DNA of 64,000 bases from Brachypodium distachyon (taxonomy: Eukaryota; Streptophyta; Magnoliopsida; Poales; Poaceae), in the NCBI RefSeq assembly GCF_000005505.3, contig NC_016134.3:4092001-4156000 (forward strand). Direction: 5' to 3'. Within the stretch, counting starts at the first letter, position 1. Every line of letters begins with the position of its first letter. The notes beneath the pieces were generated by a model, which worked only from the letters and a program-made list of their open reading frames with translations, was not told where the DNA came from and ran no database searches. The position numbers and the translations under genes were made by a program. Positions 12,658 through 22,789 of the stretch are shown in pieces.

Positions 12658-13552
12658 CATGACCAAATCAAAAAATAGATGACTTTTTATTGTTAGTATT
12701 GTACAGGACTTTGTTGATGCTTTTTTTGGATTAAAACAGACTCTGATATCTCACATTAGTTCTAAAAATTCTTACATAACTTCAATTTTTGACAATCCTC
12801 ACATTACCCCAAGAGAACTTTGTTTCAGAATAGTAATGTCTACATTTAGTTCCAGTACATTAGCTCAGGCAAAAAGGAGAAAGGCCAACAACCGAAGTTC
12901 CACCGGCCACACTCAAAATAGCCATCCAGCACACACATCCCTCCATTGGAATACATGAGAGACCATAACAAGTAGATGCAGGCTTCACAGAATTACAGAA
13001 GGGTACAGCCAAGCTAATTGAATTATTGCTCACAAAAGAACTATTAGCTCTTTCTGTGTATTAACAATTGTTTGTATCCAGTTTGTTCTAACCTGTAATA
13101 TGCCATGAAACCAACTTATCGTGGTCTACCTCGAGAATAAGATTAAACAGATTCCAATTAACTTAAGAAAGAGAAAGGTATATGGTCCTTGGTAAATCTG
13201 ATATGAATTGCTTTGCATTACTATATTGTCGGAGAAATCAATGGTTTGAAGTAAAAATGATTGATCGGTTCAGAGATATACCTTTTTATTCACATGAGTA
13301 TCATCATGGGATTTCATAGAACACCTTGCTGGCAGTCAACATGAAGAAATTAAGTGCTGCCATCCTGTGCATTTGAGACTGCAAGGTGATCTTGTATAGA
13401 ACTCAAAACCAGAAAAAATAAATGAATATGCGGGGAACTGGGAATACCTTTGTTGCTTGCGTTTTGAGTCTGAAAGTTTTTTAAGTATACTGCCGAGATA
13501 ATTAGCCCCTATGTGTGTCATCCAAACTGCTAAGAGTTCAGTCAGGCTATGG

Positions 13553-13630
13553 TACCTAGTTATTGCCTTGGAGGCTGTGGTGCTACAAATTCAGGTTGAT
13601 GCCTTACCTAGTTATTGCCTTGGAGGCTGT
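13553..13630. repeat. 26-bp direct repeat spaced 52 bp
   Basis: The sequence tacctagttattgccttgg plus aggctgt occurs at 13553 and again at 13605 without mismatch. Confidence 0.8.
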
Positions 13631-13849
13631 CATCTACCCTCACTCCTTACTTCTTTATTCTTCTGCCTTTTAGTTCCCTTGAGCTCTTCCTCCGTTTCCT
13701 TATATCTCTTCATTACCCTGAAGCAAAGAAACTTCTGACCAAAATCATTTCTATTACTCTCGTAATAAAATCTTGACCAAGCAACGGAATCAACTAATAA
13801 TTCAGTCGCCCCAAACACGTTTGCATTTGGATTGTGCTTTTGCCATTTG

Positions 13850-14430
13850 AAGTAAAAATGAAGCACAAATCTCGAAGGCGTGATTCTCAGCGGCGTGGTG
13901 CGCAGGCCGGTGTGACGGTGGGGAACGGAGGTTGCAGAGGGGCGACCGCGGCCGGCGTGGAGTGCGACGGCGGGATGGGTGGCGGCGACTGCGGCGCAGC
14001 GCGCGGGCCTGTGCTGTGAGGGTGGCGGGGCGGATCTGTGACGGGGGGCACGCAAGGAGAGGCGCGACGGGTCGCGATCGGAATGCCTGGTCGCGTGGGC
14101 CGAGGCTTGGGGGTGGAGATGGACGGCGACGGCTAGGGAGCGGGAGGTGAGAGGGAGGGCAGAGGCGGTGCAGAGGCAGGCCGGGGAGGGGGGGGAGGGA
14201 GAGAAGGAGGCGGCGCCCGCATGGGAAGGGAAGGAAGAGGAGGTAGGTGGGGGAGGCGGGCCGCAGGGAGGAGGAGGAGGCGGCGCCCGCATGGGAAGAG
14301 AGGGAGGAGGGGGGGTGGCGAGGCGGGCCGCGGGGTGGAGGAAGCGGCGGCGGCGGCAGGGGAAGGAAAGGAGGAGGAGGCGGCGTCGAGGCTGGCGGGG
14401 TGAGGAGAGAAAAAAAGAAAAGAAAAAACG
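13850..14430. other. GC-rich, purine-skewed island without a supported gene
   Basis: The plus strand is G-rich, with runs such as gaggaggaggcggcg. It holds a local duplication of ggcggcgcccgcatgggaag (near 14210 and 14280). Open frames exist on both strands only because stop codons are scarce. The encoded proline/arginine-rich strings have no domain character. It could be a former CpG-rich promoter or 5' leader. Confidence 0.45.
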
Positions 14431-15045
14431 TTTCGGGACGAAAGATTCTCTTGTGGGGTGAAATTTCAGCCTCAATAGCTAATCACTAAGCGCATACGGT
14501 TAACAAGTAATCTATGTTTAGTGAGTCTGATTGTGGGACTATTAGTATTCCGTGTACGTTTAGTGAGGTGGACATTGAAATGAATATATTGGTGTCTTTA
14601 CAAGCAGCAGCAGATAACCCCAAATTCTTCCTTGCAGAGACCGAACTGTAGCAGCAAAATGTTTTAGACTGAATATAATAGTAGTATCAGCGTTCTGCTT
14701 GTCTACATGGAATAGCATAATTTCTTTAAATTTCAGCTGCGGGGTGCAGGCCAGACTGAAACTGCATTGCGTCTGACAGGCAAAGGCATGAATATATTAT
14801 TTCAGGATGATAGAATTCGATGCCAAAAGTATGGGTAAACATAGTGGTGAACTTGTGCAGCCACTGTTTTTCCAACAGATACAAGCATTGCATGAACTTG
14901 TTACTTTATATAGTGGTGAACTATATAAAATGGACCGAGGTAAATATAGCTGTGAACTCTTTTTAGTGGTGAACTTGTGCAGACTGAAACTGCATTGCGT
15001 CTTATATTAGTCCAGATAGCTGTGTTGTGGGCTTTTCTTATATTA

Positions 15046-15162
15046 CTCCCTCCGTCCCATATTAAGTGACTCAAATTTGTTCAAATATGAATGTATTTAT
15101 ACCCAAAAAACGTCCAGATACATGTAATAATACGTCACTTAATTAATATGAGACGGATGGAG
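15046..15162. mobile_element. Stowaway MITE inside a duplicated host segment
   Basis: Inverted ends CTCCCTCCGTCCCATATTAA and an inverse ending GAGACGGATGGAG enclose 117 bp, with TA on both sides. The host sequence on its two sides (agctgtgttgtgggcttttc... and gattccaagaat) is duplicated at 15197-15243, so the empty site is visible next door. Confidence 0.85.
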
Positions 15163-15230
15163 TAGATTCCAAGAATGATAGATCAGGGTAGATACTAGCT
15201 GTGTTGTGGGCTTTTCTTATATTAGTCCAA

Positions 15231-15243
15231 ACAGATTCCAAGA
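15231..15243. repeat. Target-site duplication of the 15-17 kb LINE, first copy
   Basis: The 13 bases acagattccaaga are repeated exactly at 17286-17298, bracketing the LINE body. Confidence 0.85.
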
Positions 15244-17285
15244 TTATTTTTTTTGAAACGGAGGCAAAAGCTTTGCCTCATCTCATTAAAAAAGAAGGAG
15301 TTCGAACAAGGTTGAAAGGAAAAACAAAAAGAAAAAAGGCAACAAAAGCCTACTCTCCCGGCATAATACTACTCAGATGCTTAGCGCCCGCGAGCATCCA
15401 ATTGCGAGTTTCATTCTTGATCTTGTAGAAGATAATAAGCGGCATGGTCGAGATGTTACGGAAGGCCCTCGCATTTCTTTCGTTCCAAAGCTCCCAAATG
15501 ACCAGCATGGCGATAGAAGCAATCGCCTTACTTCTCATGCCAACTCCCAAGATGTTGGAATCCCACCACTCCCGCACCGAGTTGATGTCTTGCCACGAAC
15601 TTGGGTTGAGCTCAGCCAGCCCCAACCAATCCCTAACCATCAGCCAAATGCGGATAGAGAATTTGCAAGAAAAAAGAATATGCGCCGCGATCTCAGGTTC
15701 CCTCTTGCAGAGCTGACATATACCGCAATTCAGCCAACCACGCTTCTCCAGCCTGTCTGCGGTCCAAACTCTGTTGTTGAGCACGAGCCATGCAAAAAAC
15801 TTGCATTTGGGGGGCGGCCAGTTTCTCCACACCACTGGATTCATGGAGGTGGAAATTAACCCGGCAAATTGCACCTTGTAGGTAGACATGGTTGAGTAGA
15901 CCCCAGAATTAGAGAGGTTCCAAGATATATCGTCGTCGATTCTGTCATAGAGGTGAACGTCTGAAAGTAGGGTCCAGAGCTTAAGAAAATCTTGCGAGTG
16001 TTGGGTGGAAAGACCATGCTGAACATTGATATGAGACACCCAAGCACGGTCCCGCGTGGCATCCCTGACGCACATGCCTCTCTTCTTAGAGATAGAGAAA
16101 ATGGTCGGCGCAATATCCTTAGACTTCTGACCTTCAAGCCATGGCGAGTGCCAAAAGCTTGCCTTACGGCCGTCGCCAAGGGTGATAGATGTCACCGCGC
16201 AGAAAAGGTCCATGTCTGTGTCATCGCACGGGTTGCCAGAACCCACCCAAGCGCGCTCAGTCTCCTTCCACTCTAACCAAGGCTACCGCAGCCTAAGCGC
16301 CCTGGAAAACTTCTCAAGGTCAAGAATCCCCAACCCACCCAAATTGGTTGGGCGACAGACCATGCCCCAATTAATCTTGCACTTGCCACCTGAGACTTTA
16401 TCGGTGCCGGCCCATAGGAAGGCCCTTCTAACTTTATCAATGCTCTCCATGACACCTTGGGGAAGGGCCAGCGAGGTGAGGTGGTAGGTTGCCTGGGCTG
16501 AAATGACAAATTTGACAAGAGTGGCACGCCCGGCAGCCGTGATGAATTTCCCTTGCCACGTGACTAGTTTTCCAGCAATTTTATCCTCAAGGTGTTGGAA
16601 ATCAGACCGACGAAGGCGATGCACAGAGAGGAGGAGACCAAGGTACCACATAGGGAAGGAAGAACGCACAGCCGGAAAGCATTGAAGCACCGCAGAGAGG
16701 TCAATACCGGAGCATCTAATGGGAGCAACCAAACTCTTCTCCAAATTTGTCACCAGACCAGTGACTTCGCCGAAGCCCTCGAGAATATGTGTGAGCTGCT
16801 CGATGTCCTCTTTGAAAGGGGCCACAAAAATAGCCGCGTCGTCGGCATAAAGGAAGGTGAGGATGCAAGCGCCACGCCCCCTCAACCTGTGCAGATTCCC
16901 CCTCTGCGTCGCCAAATCAAAAAGATTCTGAAGAGAGTCGATAGCGAGCACAAAAAGGAGAGGGGAGAGGGGGTCCCCCTGACGAAGGCCCCGACCATGC
17001 CTGATGGGCGTCCCCGGAATCCCATTGAGCAGCACCCTAGAAGAGGAGGTTCAAAGGAGCGCCGAGAGCATATCTCTAAAATGATGTGAGAAGCCCCTTC
17101 TCTGCAGAAGATCAAGAAGGTAGTCCCACCGGATAGAGTTGAACGCCTTCTTTATGTCAAGCTTGAACGGCAGAGTTGGGGTTTTATGCGCTGAAGCCTC
17201 CTCGCGAAATTCCGGACATATAAGAAGTTATCATGAATGTTTTTTCTATGAAGGCACTCTGGAACGAGATACGAGGCAATTCTTT
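15244..17285 (-). mobile_element. 5'-truncated LINE retrotransposon relic
   Basis: On the minus strand the element starts inside reverse transcriptase (LDIKKAFNSIRWDYLLDLL near 17170-17110), continues through [19 protein letters not shown] and the catalytic YADD box (17035-16283), and ends with the zf-RVT domain (WPPPKCKFFAWL... CxLC... HILFSC, 16246-15350). A poly-A tract (seen as T8 on the plus strand near 15247) closes the 3' end. The coding frame is broken by at least one stop upstream of the RT core and by a frame change near 16250. Endonuclease and ORF1 are missing. A 13-bp target-site duplication brackets it, so both insertion boundaries are known to the base. Confidence 0.92.
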
Positions 17286-17298
17286 ACAGATTCCAAGA
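17286..17298. repeat. Target-site duplication of the LINE, second copy
   Basis: The bases acagattccaaga match 15231-15243 exactly. Confidence 0.85.
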
Positions 17299-17299
17299 A

Positions 17300-18175
17300 T
17301 AGTACGTACTCCACTTATTTTTGGGTGGAAAACCTACATCTGGTTGTTCCCTTTCGAAATGGAGCCAAAAGATTTGTCTCGGTCCATTAATTAAGTGAGA
17401 GCAAGAGTACAAGCAAGAAAGAAGCAAAAACAAAGAAACATACTGCGCGTCATAAGAAAAAACTCAACTGTCTACCTTATTCGTGATGCCTAATTCCATG
17501 TCTGAACAATTCATCATCAGGTCAGGTCTGCGAGAAAAATAAGCGGAGTGTGATAATTATCAAGTCAGTCAACAGTACAGGCGTACGCGCCTACGTAGTG
17601 ATCATCAGGTTGATCAGTCGCATACGTACGTCAGTAATCGCTGCGACTGAGGCCTGCTTGGAAGCTCGTTTTTGTTTTCTTTTCCGGCTGGATTTAGCCC
17701 ATTACACGGGATTCCGAAATGGCAAATGACAGTCCGGAAGATTCGCGGCCCAAAAAACTCCCTATCCAAACAGAACATGTTCACAGGAAAAGAATTCCCT
17801 TGTTTCTGTTTTTGTCCAGCAATACACATGAGTGTAGGAGTGTCGTCTTACAACCGGAAAACAACGCCAAAGTCCCAAGCTGGGCCTAATCGGTATTGCT
17901 AAATACGCTAGTACATTCGTCCCTGCGTTCATCGCACATGAAAAGAAGGAAAACGGTTTTGCTATATCCAAATCGTTGTTTTTAGTTAGAAGTCAGTCGA
18001 TTGTTCAGCCATTTCGTAGTGATTAAATGTACAGGGTTTACTATTTAGACATGGATCGATCAATGATCATTCATACTGTGGATGTGAAACACACTCACTA
18101 CTGCATAATGAAATAGGTACTAAATTTATATAGATTTTAATACATATCAATGTCACTTATTTTGACGTCATGTAC
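17300..18175. other. Spacer between the LINE and the signal-peptide exon
   Basis: No gene is visible. It might contain a further exon of the minus-strand gene starting at 18281, but no candidate reads well. Confidence 0.4.
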
Positions 18176-18281
18176 CTTTGGTTGGAGCATGAAGTTGCCG
18201 AACAGCAGCAACGTCCCGTGAGGTGAGGAAGAGAGCAGTGGCCATGACGAGACACACCACCAAGACGGTTTTGGTCGCCAT
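18176..18281 (-). CDS. First coding exon of a putative small secreted protein
   Basis: From ATG at 18281 the minus strand encodes MATKTVLVVCLVMATALFL followed by TSRDVAAVRQLHAPTK, a good signal peptide with likely cleavage after DVAA. A donor (AAAG|GTACAT) follows in phase 1. A TATA box stands at 18529-18536, which gives a leader of about 220 bases. Without splicing the frame ends two codons later. I found no convincing second exon in the 900 bases before the LINE, so the gene may be truncated. The N-terminus resembles grass glycine-rich or cysteine-rich secreted proteins, but function cannot be assigned. Confidence 0.4.
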
Positions 18282-18528
18282 ATACACTGTCCAATGAGAC
18301 TTCACCTTCAGTTTCCTTTCCTTTTTGTGCTTTTCGCCCCTTGCTCCTCTCAGACTCGAGCGTCTGTATTCCCTTGCCGTGCAATGAAAATCAGCAGTCT
18401 CACGGCTGCTGTTTCTTTCAAAATAAAAACTACTGTTGTTGGTTACACAAATTGGGCTGACGAGAGGAGTAGGAGTAGTGCCGTGTAGTGGTGATATGGC
18501 TTTGGAGATCTCTGCCTGTCTGGTGGCA

Positions 18529-18536
18529 TATTTATA
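18529..18536 (-). promoter_or_regulatory. TATA box upstream of the signal-peptide exon
   Basis: The minus strand reads CTATAAATA, a strong plant TATA box, in the correct orientation for the exon at 18281-18176. Confidence 0.5.
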
Positions 18537-18645
18537 GTTTTTCTGCCACACCACCTGTGTAGTCCTGTACCGATCTTATTCGTGGATGCTTCCATATGTC
18601 TTAACACTATCATCTTTGGTTTGTTCCTCGAAGAATAAACATATA

Positions 18646-18755
18646 CTCCCCCGTTTCATATCAAGTGACATATTATTACATGTATTTAGATTTTTTTAAT
18701 ATATATACATTCATATTTAGGCAAATTTGAATCACTTAGTATGGTACTGAGGAAG
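18646..18755. mobile_element. Stowaway-like MITE
   Basis: CTCCCCCGTTTCATATCAAG opens the element and an imperfect inverse, CACTTAGTATGGTACTGAGGAAG, closes it. TA flanks both ends and the interior matches the acatgtatttag/atttaggcaaatttgaa pattern of the others in this window. Confidence 0.7.
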
Positions 18756-18759
18756 TATT

Positions 18760-19538
18760 ACTGTATATCTGATTGTATATCAAGTCAGTCGTCGGGCGTA
18801 CTGAGATCAGTGGTTGGTCCAGTATGTTGAATCGATCAACGGAAGCGGGCAGCAATTTTTGTAATTTTGTGGATGCAGGTCCCGGACGGATTCGCGGAGC
18901 CATCCCAGAACTATGCACGAGACTTACCGGCGAACCTTGGGGTTGACGAGCCAAATTAAAGCCAAGATGAGGGAGCAAACACGTTGGTCTCCGTGTGCCA
19001 AGACCACAGATCGATTGCATGTACGCGTGGAACGGAACGTCTTGTCACGCAATTTTCGTCGGTTTTGTTAGCCGAGAGAACCTGCAGCGGGCTCTTTAAA
19101 TTGCAAAAGAACTCCAATCGAAAAAAAAAGACTTCACTTATATACTGAGTAGTATAAACTGATATGGACCATTAGATCCACTAAAATGGGTGGCTCACGT
19201 TTACTTGAGGGCACTGTAAAAGACGCCCCCAAAAAATAAGGTGCTCAAATCAACCAGTGGTCAAAGGCAGCAAAAGAGACTCTTGATACGTACCGCAATC
19301 TGCGTTCAAGCTTTTATTCACCAACTATAAGTTACTGCAAGTGAATATATTTTTTTACTCCTTAAAACATTACGGTTCACTTAAAAATAGTTTTACGGTT
19401 TTTATTTTGTCCGGGCAAAACAGTAATAAAAAACAAGTTCTGTAAGAAAATTTAAAAAAACATCTCTCTAAAATTCGAATAGACAAAGTTCATCCTCTTC
19501 AACTTGTTCACCGTCATCCAACATCATATATTCCATCT
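18760..19538. other. Intergenic stretch
   Basis: No supported gene or clear repeat was found. Confidence 0.4.
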
Positions 19539-20233
19539 TCAACAAGACATTAAGTTAGGTAAACCTAACAAAAGGTTTGAACTTCTCACTGGAGCCTTTG
19601 GACACGCCGAACGCCCCTGGAGAGCTCCCCGGCTGAGGGTCTGTGTCTTCGTCTCTGAGCGCCAACACACTGCCGTACTCTCGAGCTCCTTGGACAGCTC
19701 GATGGCCCGCGTGGTCGTCTCCTCATCGATCTTGTGGCAGCGCTCGACGTAGGTCTGGAAGGTGACACTCGACTCACACAGGGCTTTCGGGATGAAGCAC
19801 ACCTCCCCCTCACTGGAGTCGCTGTCGGAAACGGAGGTGGCACGTGATCGGTGGCAGGAGGCGGACCAGGGGCGCCTCGGACCCAAGGCGGGCGGCAGAA
19901 TGGGAGCAACCCAGCTCCTCGGGGCGGGCGGGCGCATTGGAAGCTCTCCAGTTCGGTGGCGATTTGATCCTCCATCCGACGACGCTTGGCGAGGACCTCC
20001 TCCAGCCTGATTTCGAGGCCGACCGGACATGGTAGCGCCCCACCCAGCTTTGCGCGGCAAGGCGGAGCGATCTTCCCGGCCTCAACCCGCCGCGATTGAG
20101 TTGTTGACGGGGTACATTGGGTTGTGGGATTGCTGGATTTGGTGGGGGAGGGGGGGGGGGTTATTTTGCTGGCAGCGGCGATGGCCGATGGATTGGGTGG
20201 ATTTCGTGGCGGCGGTCGTAAGATGCTCTTCAC
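19539..20233 (-). pseudogene. Unrecognised gene relic with coiled-coil segments in two frames
   Basis: On the minus strand, the frame from 20233 encodes a proline-rich start and then PVGLEIRLEEVLAKRRRMED and QIATELESFQ, which looks like a charged helix. Continuing, the sensible frame changes to SDSDSSEGEVCFIPKALCES, SVTFQTYVERCHKIDEETTT and RAIELSKELESTAVCW. These blocks are typical of real protein and lie in different frames, so a frameshift or an intron of unusual form separates them. I do not recognise the family. It may be a retroelement-captured or decayed host gene. Confidence 0.4.
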
Positions 20234-20239
20234 CCAGAC

Positions 20240-21690
20240 TAAAATTTTCTACCTACGATAATCGTAGGATGAAAGTTCAAAACATCACAGATCGATTATT
20301 CAGAATGCAAACCTCTCATCAACCGCATGGGACGGTGGGAGCTTCATCTATCATCCGGCGGCAGGCAACTTTTTTTCTTCTTCTTTTACTGGCAGTAGGG
20401 CTGCACTTTGTTGTCATTAGTGTTTCTATATTAATATTTCGTCAGTTAATGGAGGGATTATATTTTTACGAAAAGTGGAGCTAAACAATTAAGAGGAAAA
20501 ATACGCTTTTACAAATTAAAAGTACGCATTGCATGGTGGGCTTACCACGTACGTGAGGACCGTGGATTGAACGATGGCATTTTTTGAACTCCAGTAGTAC
20601 TTGCAATGGACGGGCAACGTGCCTAAATTTGTGTGCAAATAACTTTCATTTGAAAACATATGCTTAAGTTGGAAAATGAAGGATATTAAGTATTGAATTG
20701 ACTGCTCTGATCCATAAGTGCATTGGATTTAGCACAAAATTGCACTAACTTTGTACTAAATCCGAAACACTTATTATGAATCTGGGAGTACTACATAGTA
20801 TATATTTTTAGGCAAGAAATTTGAATGGATATTAAGAGAGAGGGTTTTGTACTCTCAAGCACTCGTGATCTCTGAATTTTATAAGTCCAAAACGTGTACT
20901 TTTAACGGACGGTTTTTTATGGGATACGCAGTGCCATTTTTGTTCTTTTAAGCGTATCGAATGAGCTAACTGGAGATCTTCAATTTTGAATCGATCTCAG
21001 GCTTAGTACTACCACTACAATCCTTGGCGCTAAAGATATTTGATTTCGTTTTCAGATGTTGGAATCTACGTACACGCTCCAACGGTTGGAATCGATACAA
21101 GTCAACTTGGTCTGCAAACGATGTTGACCTTTCTCAGCATATCCGGGGATATGATGCCGTCGGTGGGACCCAGCTGATGCCGTCGGAGATATGAATGTGC
21201 AAGGAAACACTCACAGGAAAATGGCCGCGGGCATCTCTATGCCCGCCGAAGCCGCAGGTCACTTCTAAGTAGTCCAATACTTAGCGATGAATGTGTAATA
21301 TCTATCTGCAAAATTTTGTTGACAAATATTTTAATTTGTAGCATACACAACAAAGAAACGGAAAATCTAATTGCCAGCCGTCTGCCATTTCTCCTTACGC
21401 GCAGACGCTTTCTGTGTCGTCCGATCGTTATCTTCTGATCCCAAGCGCCTTCTTCTTCCTCCTGTTTTTTCCCTGCACCCAGCCCGTTCTCTCTGTTAGC
21501 CCGCTTGCTTTCTTCCCCAGCACGTGTGTGCTCTCTCCCGACAGCGCGCCGCCGTCGCTTGGTTGCTGCCTCCGCGGCTAGCGCGGCCGGGTATCTTACC
21601 TTCGCCACCGCAGAAACTCATCGCTCTCTCGAGTGCCGTGAGGGAATTCGTGTGACCAGACACAGGCTTAGGGCAGAACCGCTACGCCGT
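20240..21690. other. Intergenic stretch
   Basis: No gene could be supported. A GC-rich patch near 21500-21690 leads into the exon-like segment at 21692. Confidence 0.4.
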
Positions 21691-21691
21691 G

Positions 21692-21816
21692 ATGAGGGGG
21701 GTAGGGGGAGGGGTCGAGGAGCTGCACGGCGGGCCGGGATCCAGGGAACGGCGCCCCGGGGGACTGGATCTAGGCGGGATCGGTCAAATAATTCAAGCAG
21801 TGAGGCCATGCCTGCG
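21692..21816 (+). other. Exon-like open segment with strong splice donor
   Basis: ATG at 21692 opens 41 codons (MRGVGGGVEELHGG ... IGQIIQAVRPCL), ending at a near-perfect donor CG|GTGAGTAAT at 21817. It sits in a GC-rich block with the look of a 5' exon. No downstream exon is recognisable, because the next kilobase holds the minisatellite. It could be a false positive. Confidence 0.2.
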
Positions 21817-22288
21817 GTGAGTAATACTAGCGAGTAGGCACTGGTTGTGCGGCTTGGTTTCCATCGCCAGCTCTGTGTGGGCTTCTTGCTTCTCGACGGC
21901 ATCTCAGGCTGGCCGTCTCTTCCTTTTATTCCCCCAGCAAGACCAAGACTGCTCCCATATCTGACACCACTGCTAGCTGGAGCTCAACGATCACCCCCTT
22001 GATCCACATAAGTTAGCACATCATCCTTGCTTCCTCATACGATTATAATTCTAGGTGTCATTTGTGTTAATGCTACCATGACATGCTAGTTGTTTTGGTT
22101 CTTGTCTTGCTAAGAGTAGTTAGTCCGTTCAGGTTTGTATGGTGACGTGAAGATGCACAATATATAACACTAGCTACTACTTCAGTCTTTTTACAGAAGT
22201 TCTTGAATTCTGAACATGGGCAGTCCAAGTAATTTTATTCAAGCTTTACTATTTTCTCTTCTAGACTTCTAGGTGATCCTGTAGCATG

Positions 22289-22787
22289 TTTAGGTTACAG
22301 TTACCAACATGACACTCATGTAGTTATCCGGTCACTGAAGTTACCGTTACCATCTTGACACTCAGATAATTATCCAGACATTTAAGTTGCGGTTGCCAAA
22401 ACGACACTCATGTAGTTATCCAGTCATTTAGTTACAGTTACAAACATAACACTTATTTAGTTATCTGGTTATTGAGGTTACAGTTACCATCTTGACACTT
22501 AGATAGTTATCTAATCGTTTAGGTTACAGTTACCAACATGACACTAATGTAATTAACTAGTCATTTATAGGTTATAGTTACCAACATGACACTCGTGTAG
22601 TTATCCGGTTATTGAGGTTAGCGTTACCATCTTGATACTCAGATAGTTATTCAGTCGTCTAGGTTACAATTACCAACAAGACACTCCTCATGTAGTTATC
22701 CAGTCGTTTATGTTACAGTTATCAACATGACACTCATATAGTTATCCAGGCGTTTAGGTTAAGGTTATCATCAACATGACACTTTTA
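22289..22787. repeat. 46-bp minisatellite, ~11 units, with trimeric higher-order pattern
   Basis: The unit consensus is TTTAGGTTACAGTTACCAAC then ATGACACTCATGTAGTTATCCAGTCG. Eleven head-to-tail units can be laid out. Units 2, 5 and 8 share a variant (ttgaggttac.gttaccatcttgacactcagata), units 1, 4 and 7 share a ggt-containing end, and units 3, 6 and 9 share an agtc-type end. So the array grew as a 138-bp trimer amplified about three times. No coding frame runs through it. Confidence 0.9.
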
Positions 22788-22789
22788 AA

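Noticed and set aside
13630..14475. 281-codon minus-strand frame
   Set aside because: Proline/arginine/serine low-complexity string from a GC-rich, purine-skewed island, with no conserved motif and equally long frames on the other strand.
22289..22787. CRISPR-like regular repeat
   Set aside because: Units are contiguous with no unique spacers, and the genome is a plant; it is a minisatellite.
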